A stretch of 64,000 nucleotides of DNA from Pseudoalteromonas sp. Z1A8 (GTDB lineage: Bacteria > Pseudomonadota > Gammaproteobacteria > Enterobacterales > Alteromonadaceae), in contig NZ_WTLB01000002.1 in assembly GCF_011378855.1 (NCBI RefSeq), positions 1 through 64,000 of the forward strand, read 5' to 3'. The translations under genes were made by a program, and so were the position numbers. The number at the start of each line of letters is the position of its first letter. Position 1 is the stretch's first letter. This document shows positions 1-9,254 of the stretch, piece by piece. The notes under the pieces were generated by a model, which worked only from the letters and a program-made list of their open reading frames with translations, searched no databases and was not told the DNA's origin.

Positions 1-73
1 CGTCCCCAAGGGGATTCGAACCCCTGTTACCGCCGTGAAAGGGCGGTGTCCTAGGCCTCTAGACGATGGGGAC
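1..73 (-). tRNA. tRNA-Glu (TTC), copy 1
   Basis: The reverse strand folds as a standard 73-nt cloverleaf with anticodon TTC and a GGTTCGAATCC T-arm. It is nearly identical to enterobacterial tRNA-Glu. The 3' CCA would lie just outside the window. It is the last gene seen of a leftward Ala-Glu-Glu operon. Confidence 0.97.
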
Positions 74-216
74 ACATAAATGTATCACTAGGACAGTTGA
101 TTAGTTTAACTCACATCCTGAGTTTAAGGTAATTGCGTTTAGTACAAGTAAAGACTCGAGCTTTAATTGTGACGCTATTTTCTCGGTAAAACCGCCTTTA
201 GCTAATTAAAGCTAAA

Positions 217-292
217 TGGCGTCCCCAAGGGGATTCGAACCCCTGTTACCGCCGTGAAAGGGCGGTGTCCTAGGCCTCTAGACGATGGGGAC
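217..292 (-). tRNA. tRNA-Glu (TTC), copy 2
   Basis: The body is identical to the copy at 1-73, again with anticodon TTC, and here the encoded CCA is visible (217-219 on the reverse strand). The two copies are about 145 nt apart, and the spacer holds no recognisable gene. Two identical genes in tandem suggest a local duplication. Confidence 0.97.
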
Positions 293-329
293 ACAGAAAA
301 CTGCTACCCTAGGACAAAACACTAATTTT

Positions 330-405
330 TGGTGGAGCCATGCGGGATCGAACCGCAGACCTCTTCACTGCCAGCGAAGCGCTCTCCCAGCTGAGCTATG
401 GCCCC
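330..405 (-). tRNA. tRNA-Ala (GGC)
   Basis: A 76-nt cloverleaf including CCA on the reverse strand, with anticodon GGC, acceptor GGGGCCA paired to TGGCTCC and a GGTTCGATCC T-arm. It is the first gene of the leftward operon that continues with two tRNA-Glu genes, directly downstream of the promoter at 462-490. Confidence 0.97.
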
Positions 406-461
406 AACTTAATCAATACCCGTCGTGATAAACACATCGTGTATCGCTTAGTGCGGGGCGC

Positions 462-490
462 ATTCTATGCACCACCCAAAATAAAGTCAA
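462..490 (-). promoter_or_regulatory. Sigma-70 promoter of the Ala-Glu-Glu tRNA operon
   Basis: On the reverse strand there is TTGACT (485-490), a 17-nt spacer and TAGAAT (462-467), followed by a GC-rich discriminator (GCGCCCCGC). Such discriminators are typical of stable-RNA promoters under stringent control. Transcription would run toward tRNA-Ala. Confidence 0.85.
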
Positions 491-1311
491 CAGTTTTTTA
501 CCTAGCTTTATTTAAATGGTTTAATTTTCAACAAACTGGCTATCAAGCGTGCTAAAAAGTACAATTTGAATAAGATTCTAGCCCTATTGCTTATAATAAC
601 ATCACTATATTGCAGCGAATACTCAATCAAGCCCTACTCTCCCTAATTGATGCAACAAAGTTGCATCAAAGAAAAGGTATACATTTATATGCAAATTGAA
701 CTTATTTAAAAAACTACCGAGTTAGGCCTCGCCAATCGCCTTAATCCTTTAACCGGTTGCAAAACAACAAGGCTTAAATATAAATACTGTAAGTATCGTC
801 ATCTTCACTCTATTACTAGATAAGTTTAATTCAGAAATGCTCGCTTATTTTTGAATAGAGGAACTACGGCTTTTTGAATAGAGGAACTACGGCGCCTTAT
901 GATTCTGCGTACAAGGATAGTAATGATATCTGATCTATCCAATTTTAAATCGAAGGCTATTACTGAAGAATGCATCTTTACGAGTTAGCTAGGGCTGGCT
1001 TGTGAAATAAAGTAAGTATAAAAAGAGAGTTTAAAGTGCTATTAATTCACTCACTTTGAGAAATTTAGATTGATTTTATTCTAAGGGTCTGCCCTATTAA
1101 CTAAATAACTGATCCTAATATTAATCCATTTTGTCCATAGCAATGAAAAGTGATACCAATAAAAAGACAATGAGCTACGTACTATTATAATTCCCTACTC
1201 ACTTTTAGGTGCTTATTTGAACTGCAATCTTAAATTTGACGATAAAATAGACTTCAACTGTATCCTATTGTTTATAAAACCTTCACTCAGTACATTTTTA
1301 TCATTCAAGTG
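491..1311. other. Non-coding stretch with no gene seen
   Basis: This AT-rich interval separates two divergent tRNA operons. No ORF of coding character is present. The only structure noticed is a perfect 23-bp tandem duplication at 848-893. The rest looks like decayed intergenic DNA. Confidence 0.6.
848..893. repeat. Perfect 23-bp tandem duplication
   Basis: Two back-to-back identical 23-bp units (848-870 and 871-893) each begin with TTTTTGAATAGAG. The same 13-mer recurs at 5318-5330 between msrB and the next gene. Function unknown; it may be a small dispersed repeat. Confidence 0.9.
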
Positions 1312-1339
1312 TTGACACATTTCCAACTCTATCTATAAT
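1312..1339 (+). promoter_or_regulatory. Sigma-70 promoter of the tRNA-Val array
   Basis: TTGACA (1312-1317), a 16-nt spacer and TATAAT (1334-1339) form a near-consensus promoter. It is followed by the discriminator GCGCCCC, as expected for a stringently controlled stable-RNA operon. The first tRNA-Val starts about 43 nt downstream. Confidence 0.9.
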
Positions 1340-1381
1340 AGCGCCCCACAACAACGCAGCAATGTGATGTTGTTTAGATGT

Positions 1382-1457
1382 GGGTGATTAGCTCAGTTGG
1401 GAGAGCATCGCCCTTACAAGGCGAGGGTCACTGGTTCAAGTCCAGTATCACCCACCA
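1382..1457 (+). tRNA. tRNA-Val (TAC), copy 1
   Basis: A 76-nt cloverleaf with encoded CCA, anticodon stem-loop TCGCC-CTTACAA-GGCGA (anticodon TAC) and acceptor GGGTGAT paired to ATCACCC. First gene of the Val array. Confidence 0.97.
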
Positions 1458-1490
1458 CTTTTTATAAGTGTTCACATCTAAATTCTATAT

Positions 1491-1580
1491 GGGTTGTTAA
1501 CTCAATTAGAAAAAGAGAGCATCACCGCTACTTACAAGTAACGGCGAAGTTCACTGGTTAAAGTCCAGTACTATTTACTT
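1491..1580 (+). pseudogene. Expanded, degenerate tRNA-Val-like copy 1
   Basis: It aligns with the neighbouring tRNA-Val genes end to end but is about 14 nt longer. A purine-rich insertion sits in the D-loop (AGAAAAA). Extra nucleotides flank both sides of the anticodon loop and lengthen that stem (TACTT-AC-AAGTA core). The acceptor 3' half has decayed and no CCA remains. It is unlikely to be a working tRNA. Confidence 0.8.
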
Positions 1581-1606
1581 TAATAGTAGCGTTTTAATTT
1601 ATATGT

Positions 1607-1682
1607 GGGTGATTAGCTCAGTTGGGAGAGCATCGCCCTTACAAGGCGAGGGTCACTGGTTCAAGTCCAGTATCACCCACCA
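1607..1682 (+). tRNA. tRNA-Val (TAC), copy 2
   Basis: Identical 76-nt body to the copy at 1382, with acceptor GGGTGAT/ATCACCC and encoded CCA. It lies in the first half of a ~354-bp tandem duplication. Confidence 0.97.
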
Positions 1683-1732
1683 CATATAAAACCTATTATT
1701 ATATTAATAGTTGAGTACTAAAATTGTAATAT

Positions 1733-1808
1733 GGGTCGTTAGCTCAGTTGGGAGAGCATCGCCCTTACAAGGCGAGGGTCACTGGTTCAAGTCCAGTACG
1801 ACCCACCA
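1733..1808 (+). tRNA. tRNA-Val (TAC), copy 3, acceptor variant
   Basis: Same anticodon arm and T-arm as its neighbours. The acceptor stem is GGGTCGT paired to ACGACCC, a compensatory change on both strands relative to GGGTGAT/ATCACCC. The preserved pairing argues that this variant is functional. Confidence 0.97.
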
Positions 1809-1844
1809 TTTTTTTAAAATGGTGTATATTACAAAAATCTAAAT

Positions 1845-1935
1845 GGGTGATTAGCTCAGTTAGAAAAAAGAGAGCATCACCGCTATTTACAAGTAACGGC
1901 GAAGTTCACTGGTTCAAATCCAGTACTATTTATTT
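1845..1935 (+). pseudogene. Expanded, degenerate tRNA-Val-like copy 2
   Basis: A near-duplicate of the copy at 1491-1580 with the same D-loop insertion (one more A), the same extended anticodon stem and the same lost acceptor 3' end. The following spacer is also duplicated. It arose with its neighbours in the ~354-bp tandem duplication. Confidence 0.8.
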
Positions 1936-1961
1936 TAATAGTAGCGTTTTAATTTATATGT

Positions 1962-2037
1962 GGGTGATTAGCTCAGTTGGGAGAGCATCGCCCTTACAAG
2001 GCGAGGGTCACTGGTTCAAGTCCAGTATCACCCACCA
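1962..2037 (+). tRNA. tRNA-Val (TAC), copy 4
   Basis: A 76-nt cloverleaf identical to copies 1 and 2 (acceptor GGGTGAT/ATCACCC). It is the duplicate of copy 2, 355 bp downstream. Confidence 0.97.
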
Positions 2038-2085
2038 CATATAAACCTATTATTATATCAATAGTCGCGTTTTAAAATTTAATAT

Positions 2086-2161
2086 GGGTCGTTAGCTCAG
2101 TTGGGAGAGCATCGCCCTTACAAGGCGAGGGTCACTGGTTCAAGTCCAGTACGACCCACCA
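2086..2161 (+). tRNA. tRNA-Val (TAC), copy 5, acceptor variant
   Basis: Same GGGTCGT/ACGACCC acceptor variant as copy 3, lying 353 bp downstream of it as the second half of the tandem duplication. Encoded CCA and anticodon TAC are intact. Confidence 0.97.
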
Positions 2162-2194
2162 CTACTTACAGTGGTGCATATTAAAATGTAATTT

Positions 2195-2270
2195 GGGTGA
2201 TTAGCTCAGTTGGGAGAGCATCGCCCTTACAAGGCGAGGGTCACTGGTTCAAGTCCAGTATCACCCACCA
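2195..2270 (+). tRNA. tRNA-Val (TAC), copy 6
   Basis: Intact 76-nt tRNA-Val with acceptor GGGTGAT/ATCACCC, anticodon TAC and encoded CCA. Confidence 0.97.
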
Positions 2271-2331
2271 AATTACATCAAGCGGTTTATTGATAATAAA
2301 GAATTAAATAACAAGCATACCTATTATATGT

Positions 2332-2407
2332 GGGTGATTAGCTCAGTTGGGAGAGCATCGCCCTTACAAGGCGAGGGTCACTGGTTCAAGTCCAGTATCA
2401 CCCACCA
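2332..2407 (+). tRNA. tRNA-Val (TAC), copy 7
   Basis: Last intact tRNA-Val of the array. Its body is identical to copies 1, 2, 4 and 6, with encoded CCA. Confidence 0.97.
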
Positions 2408-2472
2408 CATATAAGCACTTCTACATCATCTAATCTTAATTCTTCTGACTATTTATCGTAAAAAGCCTATTC

Positions 2473-2564
2473 GGGTAATTAACTCAGTTGTAAGAAAAGA
2501 GAGCATCGCCTCCCTTTACAAATAATGGCGAGGGTCACTGGTTCAATTCAAGTATCACCCACCA
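2473..2564 (+). pseudogene. Expanded tRNA-Val-like copy 3
   Basis: A 92-nt relative of tRNA-Val. It has a D-loop insertion (AAGAAAA). Inserts on both sides of the anticodon loop leave the outer TCGCC/GGCGA stem intact. The T-arm region has changed, but the acceptor pairs with only one mismatch and CCA is present. It is the best preserved of the three expanded copies and probably not a functional tRNA. Confidence 0.75.
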
Positions 2565-2863
2565 CATATAAATATGATTAAGTCATTTCCTTAGAAACAA
2601 CTCCTCTTTACTATTTTAAATAATTTTATAAAAATTCAATTTATGATTTGCGTATAATTACCCTAGCTATAAAAAATGACATCATCACTACCTATTAATA
2701 CTTCAGCCCTTACATCAAAACAAATAATCATTTCAATACTAACACGGCCAAATAAAGTCACTCTGAAGTGGAAATATGAACGTACTAGTTAAAATTAAGT
2801 ACCTAATAAATACACCTATCATTTAAATTCCCTTGTAAGGCGTTAAACTGTTGATTATAGTCT
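2565..2863. other. Intergenic region after the tRNA-Val array
   Basis: About 300 nt of AT-rich sequence between the last Val-like copy and the TPR protein gene. I see no gene and no convincing hairpin terminator. The promoter of the downstream gene should lie here but is not clear. Confidence 0.5.
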
Positions 2864-4540
2864 GTGTTAAATACAATAACGCTTAAGCCAATGCCAACTA
2901 AGATCTATGCAAAAGCCAAAATACTTATAGTCGAGGAGCAACCACTTGCTCAAAGCTATATGAAACAATCGTTAGAAAGGCTTGGCTTTCGGCAGTTGCG
3001 CTTTGCCGATCATGCAAACTCTGCAAAAGAGCAGTGTTTAAGTGAAGAATTTGATCTAATAGTTTGTTCATTTAACTTAAGCAAACACCAAGATGGCTAC
3101 CAGCTTTATGAAGAGCTACGTGTAAAACACCTTATAAAAAGTTCGACTGGGTTTATTTTCATCTCAGCAGAAACTAGTGGCTCACTCGTTCATAGTGTTC
3201 TTGAACTTCAGCCTGATGACTTTTTAGTTAAACCTTTTACAGTGCAAGAACTCAAAACACGCATTGAACGAATTTTAAAGCGAAAACACGATTTACAAAC
3301 AGTGTATTCACTAATTGATGATGGTAACGATTCAAAAGCTATTAAATTTATTGATACCGCTCTAGATAAAAAAAATAATAATTACAGCCCTATCCTATTG
3401 CGCTTAAAAGGCGATGCACTACTTCGCTTAAAACGCGATCAAGATGCAAAAGACTTTTTTAAATCTGTTCTCGATATTCAAAAATTTGCTTGGGCAAAAG
3501 TGGGCTTAGTAGAGGCACTTATAGCTAATAACGAACATATTTTGGCGCAGCGAATGCTCAAAACAATGCTTGAGCGCCAAGAAACTAGGTTAGTAGCACT
3601 CGATTTATTAGGTAGATTAGAAATAAAACTAAATAAGTTTGAGCTAGCGCAGAGCTTTTTAAGTCAAGCAGCAGAAATTGCACCACGCAATATTTCACGT
3701 CAAAAATCGCTAAGCAATGTGTCGCTAATTAATCACGACTACGAAAAAAGCTATTTGACTCAAAAAGATATAGCCACCTTTGCAAAACATTCAATACACG
3801 ACCACCCGGATGTATATTTAAATGCAGCTCGTGCTGGTATCGACTTTGCGTTAACGACGGATCAAACCGATCAAATACAGCGAATTTCAAGGCAAACTAA
3901 TCAGTACATTAATGATTTAAAAAAACAGTTTCCTAATAATGCGAATCAAGCTCAAATTGATGTACTTAATGCACGACTTCATTATTTAAAAGACGAGCAC
4001 CAAAAAGCTAAAAAGCTAATTGAGCAGCTTGATGATGACGATACTCACATCCGATCGGTTGATGGCGCACTTGATAAAGCAAAGGCGTTTCATGAGCTGG
4101 GATTTCATCAAAAGGCACAAGCCTTATTCACTCAAATAATCAGCCACTGTGAAAGACACCCTGCGGTTAGCGACACAACTTACTTGCGTTATATTCAGCA
4201 GCAACAAAGTGAGCGACGCGATATTAAAATGGGTCCGAAAGAGCTTAATAACCATGCGGTTAATCAATTTAATAAAGGCCAATTAAATACGGCACTGGAA
4301 GCGTTTACACAAGCATTTAGAGTCATGCCTCGTAATCAAAGTATCGCACTTAATTTATTACAGTGTTTATTTGATTCAACCAAGCAATCTGGCAGCTCAT
4401 TCAATATAGAACTTGCTAAAAGATGCTACGCCCTTCTTGATAAAGCTAAGTTACAAGCAGATCAGACGCAGCGTTTAGATAAGATTTTGCATATAGCAAA
4501 AGAAATGAATTTAGATATTCAAAGCGCTAGGGCGCGTTGA
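2864..4540 (+). CDS. Receiver-domain/TPR protein with atypical phosphoacceptor site
   Basis: The product has an N-terminal response-regulator receiver domain (about residues 15-130), then a long helical region with repeated TPR-like units (about 160-540), and no DNA-binding domain. The receiver looks divergent. The acidic pair reads EE, the phosphoacceptor Asp is replaced by Ser (DLIVCSFNLS), and the conserved Ser and Lys (FISAE, FLVKPF) remain. It may act as a protein-interaction scaffold rather than a classical phosphorylation switch; this is inference. The GTG at 2864 gives the longest frame. An ATG at 2891 (MPTKIYAKAK) is a likelier start, and neither has a strong ribosome binding site. 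The last codons and the TGA stop fall inside the inverted-repeat element at 4529-4794, so the original C-terminus may have been altered. Confidence 0.85.
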   Translation: MLNTITLKPMPTKIYAKAKILIVEEQPLAQSYMKQSLERLGFRQLRFADHANSAKEQCLSEEFDLIVCSFNLSKHQDGYQLYEELRVKHLIKSSTGFIFISAETSGSLVHSVLELQPDDFLVKPFTVQELKTRIERILKRKHDLQTVYSLIDDGNDSKAIKFIDTALDKKNNNYSPILLRLKGDALLRLKRDQDAKDFFKSVLDIQKFAWAKVGLVEALIANNEHILAQRMLKTMLERQETRLVALDLLGRLEIKLNKFELAQSFLSQAAEIAPRNISRQKSLSNVSLINHDYEKSYLTQKDIATFAKHSIHDHPDVYLNAARAGIDFALTTDQTDQIQRISRQTNQYINDLKKQFPNNANQAQIDVLNARLHYLKDEHQKAKKLIEQLDDDDTHIRSVDGALDKAKAFHELGFHQKAQALFTQIISHCERHPAVSDTTYLRYIQQQQSERRDIKMGPKELNNHAVNQFNKGQLNTALEAFTQAFRVMPRNQSIALNLLQCLFDSTKQSGSSFNIELAKRCYALLDKAKLQADQTQRLDKILHIAKEMNLDIQSARAR

Positions 4541-4794
4541 TCTTTGGTGGGTGAATTTTCAGCAGTATGTTTGGTTTTTAGGCAAGGCGGAGCCTATGTA
4601 GTGTGGTTATTCCCCATGAATAGGCGATAACGCAGCATAAATACCAAACATGCGCTGCCCTTTGGGTTCTTTCTAGGGACGATTAACTCTTTGTTGCTCG
4701 GTTTTTACTTAGCCCACTAGGTTACAAACCTCGCGCCGCGATTTAATCGCCCCTAGATTGAACAAATTTCAATCCACAAAGATCAACACGCCCT
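4529..4794 (+). mobile_element. 266-bp MITE-like element, copy 1
   Basis: The terminal inverted repeats are AGGGCGCGTTGATCTTTG at the left and its complement with one mismatch at the right. TA sits at both edges (TA-GGGCG and CGCCC-TA), compatible with a 2-bp TA target duplication. There is no ORF inside. An internal inverted repeat (TGTTTGGT...ACCAAACA) suggests a large hairpin. A full-length copy of the same 266-bp size lies in the opposite orientation at 49145-49410. The left terminus overlaps the end of the receiver/TPR gene. The mobilising transposase family is not known; TA targets would fit IS630-like or some IS5-like elements. Confidence 0.85.
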
Positions 4795-4807
4795 AATAAA
4801 TAAAATA

Positions 4808-5248
4808 TTAGAGTTTTTTCATTGATGCGGCATTAACGCAATAACGCAAACCTGTTGGCAATGGACCATCTGGAAAAATATGCCCTAAGTGCGAATCACA
4901 CACGTTACAAATCACCTCTATGCGCTCCATACCATGACTTGTATCGCTTACATAACCAATTGCTTCAATTGTTGCAGGTTGCGTAAATGACGGCCAACCA
5001 GTACCGCTATCAAACTTTTCATCTGCATCAAACAATAGATTATCACAGCAAATGCACACATACTTGCCAGGTTCGAGCAATGTGCAACTTCCCGAGCTAC
5101 CTGGGCGCTCTGTTCCCTTTTTACGTGTTACGTAATATTCATCTTCTGATAGTTGCATCCGCCACTGCTCATCAGTTTTGACTACTTTTTTACTCGGGGT
5201 AGGATTGCCGTTGGTGGCAAAATTAATAACATCATTCCACTTCAACAT
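4808..5248 (-). CDS. msrB: Peptide-methionine (R)-S-oxide reductase MsrB
   Basis: Reduces the R epimer of methionine sulfoxide in proteins in the cytosol, using thioredoxin. The 146-residue length is usual for the family. Zinc-site cysteines pair as C65/C68 and C114/C117. The catalytic Cys is C137 in the RYCVNAAS motif, and the GTGWPSF core is intact. The gene is monocistronic here, running leftward toward the MITE-like element, which begins 14 nt beyond its stop. No terminator hairpin is seen apart from the element itself. Confidence 0.97.
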   Translation of the reverse strand: MLKWNDVINFATNGNPTPSKKVVKTDEQWRMQLSEDEYYVTRKKGTERPGSSGSCTLLEPGKYVCICCDNLLFDADEKFDSGTGWPSFTQPATIEAIGYVSDTSHGMERIEVICNVCDSHLGHIFPDGPLPTGLRYCVNAASMKKL

Positions 5249-5341
5249 AATAACCTCATTGAATAGTTGATTAGCGGTACTTTCTAAATTTATAGAGAAG
5301 TATCACCAAGTATTACGTTTTTGAATAGAGCGAAGATCAGC

Positions 5342-5782
5342 CTAATCAAAGGTAATGCTTTGCTTTTCTGAATCGGTAAGTATTCGTTTAATAAAACGAG
5401 CTAGTTCTGCTTTTTTTACAGGCAAACTAACGCTCATTTGACGCTCGTTATTACTATAAATTATTAGCTCGTCATCCTTAGTTGTTATGCGTTCGATACT
5501 TTCAATAACTAACCAATCAGGACCGTGCTTTTTATCAAAAAATCCCATCAAACTAAAAAGTAATAAGTGCTGGGCATCTCGTTGAATAAAATCTTCTAAC
5601 CTATTTCTTGATTTAAATAGCGGGGTAAGTCTATAAATACTTGAACAAAAAATAAATATCCATAATCCAAATAACACTTTAAACCACATAAACTCTAAAA
5701 GCTCAGTGCTAATCATTAAAATAACAAGCACTAATCCTATTAGCGAAACCGCTATCGCTATTTTTTTATTTACAGCGTCCAC
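5342..5782 (-). CDS. Hypothetical two-helix membrane protein
   Basis: A 146-residue protein of unknown function. Two hydrophobic segments lie at about residues 8-26 and 33-50, followed by a soluble C-terminal part of roughly 90 residues with mixed alpha/beta character (DWLVIESIERITTKDDELIIY). The layout resembles small membrane-anchored PH-like proteins, but I do not recognise a family. It starts 2 nt after the upstream DUF2919-like gene, so the two are probably cotranscribed with ligA further upstream. Confidence 0.75.
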   Translation of the reverse strand: MDAVNKKIAIAVSLIGLVLVILMISTELLEFMWFKVLFGLWIFIFCSSIYRLTPLFKSRNRLEDFIQRDAQHLLLFSLMGFFDKKHGPDWLVIESIERITTKDDELIIYSNNERQMSVSLPVKKAELARFIKRILTDSEKQSITFD

Positions 5783-5784
5783 AT

Positions 5785-6303
5785 CTAATCCCTTTTAAGT
5801 CGCTTTTTTTCTTCTGATGCTTTTTCCGTCGGCTCAGGCCAATCATTGAAAAAAACAGTTAAATAACGGCTTTTCATCAAATACCACAGTACCCATAAAA
5901 CAATCATCATTTGTATGGCTAAAAATGGTGAAAATCGATAATGACTATGCGCAGCTTGAATGCTTAACCATGTCAAATCAACAACGGCGCATAAAATAAG
6001 GGGCCAACGCATATGTCGCCATATTTTTGCTAGCCTGTCGCTCGCACTATGCGAATCTCGAGGCCTGCGTAAGCAAAATAAAATAGTCGGTATTATTGCA
6101 ACACTTCCGATTGCTATTGCGATAAAAAAATCATTTTTATTTTTAAAAAATAACGACATTAAATCCAGTTCAGGCCTGCGGCTTAAAGCCGCTATCACCC
6201 AAATAAAATAGCCGCGTAAAAGCACAAGTACACTTAAATGAAATGCAATAGGTGTACGGTAACTTCCGTACTTATCCCAGTATTCTGGCCCATATCGGCT
6301 CAT
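5785..6303 (-). CDS. DUF2919-like inner membrane protein
   Basis: A 172-residue polytopic protein with four likely membrane segments. It begins MSRYGPEYWDKYG, followed by a hydrophobic stretch, as in YfeZ/DUF2919 proteins. Function is unknown in the family. It lies 10 nt downstream of ligA and 2 nt upstream of the small membrane protein at 5342-5782, implying one leftward operon. Family assignment is by resemblance only. Confidence 0.7.
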   Translation of the reverse strand: MSRYGPEYWDKYGSYRTPIAFHLSVLVLLRGYFIWVIAALSRRPELDLMSLFFKNKNDFFIAIAIGSVAIIPTILFCLRRPRDSHSASDRLAKIWRHMRWPLILCAVVDLTWLSIQAAHSHYRFSPFLAIQMMIVLWVLWYLMKSRYLTVFFNDWPEPTEKASEEKKRLKRD

Positions 6304-6313
6304 TTTTGTTTTC

Positions 6314-8332
<2,019 letters not shown>

Positions 8333-8355
8333 TTAAACCTCAATAAACATAAAAA

Positions 8356-8388
8356 AAGCCACTTTGACGATTCACCGTCCAGTGGCTT
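8356..8388 (-). terminator. Hairpin terminator after zipA
   Basis: On the reverse strand, AAGCCACT and AGTGGCTT form a stem followed by a run of T. It lies between zipA and ligA, so ligA may also be read from its own promoter or by read-through. Confidence 0.7.
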
Positions 8389-8412
8389 ATAAAAATATAA
8401 TGTATGCGTTAT

Positions 8413-9180
8413 TTACGCTGAAAAAGAACGGACCTGCTCAACATATTGTCTTACGCGATCTACCGTCATTTCATTTCGCTCAGCATCTAAAATTTGTGCA
8501 CCAAATTCATCCGCTAATTTTTTAGCTGCGCTGTGCAACATATTAAATGCAGCTAAGCCATCGCCGTCGCAAGGTAATGTCATAAATAAGCTTACCCCAG
8601 CGGTACTAAATTGTTCCATATTATCAATATCGAACGTACCTGGGTTGTACATATTTACTAATCTAAATAAAACAGGGCCTTGACCAGCCGGATCTAAGTG
8701 GCGATTAAAAAAGCCTTCCTCAGAATATTTAAAACCTAAAGTGTTAACTGCTGGCAATAATTTACTACCTTGCATGCTAAGCTCTTCTGGCATTTGAATA
8801 TGCACAATAACAAAGTCAGACATTTGGGCAGATGCTTCTTCAGCGCTTTGCTCTTTTGCTTCTAGGTCATCAACTATTTCTAAGTCATCTTCAATAGGAA
8901 CTTCTGGGACACTCGTATCAATTTGCGGCTCATTTTCATCAAAGTTAAGCTCACCAAATTGCGGCTCGTCACGTTCGTTTTGCATAAGCTCTTTTGGCTC
9001 AGCCTCAGTACGAAACGGTTTAGATGAAGCTGGTGCGCTCTCTTGCAATGGCTCAACCCGTTCATTATCCGATATTTCTGGGCGGTCTTTTTTTCTAACA
9101 GACCACAATCCATGTATTAGTAAACCACCAATGACAACTACACTGATAACGATTAAAACCCATCTTAATTGTTCGGCCAT
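8413..9180 (-). CDS. zipA: Cell division protein ZipA
   Basis: Tethers FtsZ to the inner membrane in the early divisome. A single N-terminal membrane helix (about 5-28) is followed by a basic patch (RKK), an acidic and flexible linker (about 35-120) and a globular C-terminal FtsZ-binding domain (about 120-255). The linker is rich in Glu and Asp and lacks the long Pro/Gln tract of the E. coli protein. It is encoded between smc and ligA. Confidence 0.93.
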   Translation of the reverse strand: MAEQLRWVLIVISVVVIGGLLIHGLWSVRKKDRPEISDNERVEPLQESAPASSKPFRTEAEPKELMQNERDEPQFGELNFDENEPQIDTSVPEVPIEDDLEIVDDLEAKEQSAEEASAQMSDFVIVHIQMPEELSMQGSKLLPAVNTLGFKYSEEGFFNRHLDPAGQGPVLFRLVNMYNPGTFDIDNMEQFSTAGVSLFMTLPCDGDGLAAFNMLHSAAKKLADEFGAQILDAERNEMTVDRVRQYVEQVRSFSA

Positions 9181-9254
9181 CCCCTCACCTTTTATTATTT
9201 GATATGCCTAAAGCCTGTATATTAATTAAAAACTAATACACTTGTTATAAAAAT

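Noticed and set aside
340-555. 71-codon rightward frame over tRNA-Ala and its promoter
   Set aside because: It overlaps the tRNA on the opposite strand and has no ribosome binding site or family resemblance.
1748-2044. 98-codon rightward frame in the tRNA-Val array
   Set aside because: It reads straight through intact tRNA genes, and the repeated peptide pattern only reflects the repeated tRNA sequence.
1382-2564. Regularly spaced repeats resembling a CRISPR array
   Set aside because: The repeats are 76-nt tRNA cloverleaves with CCA ends, the spacers are related to each other, and no cas genes are present.
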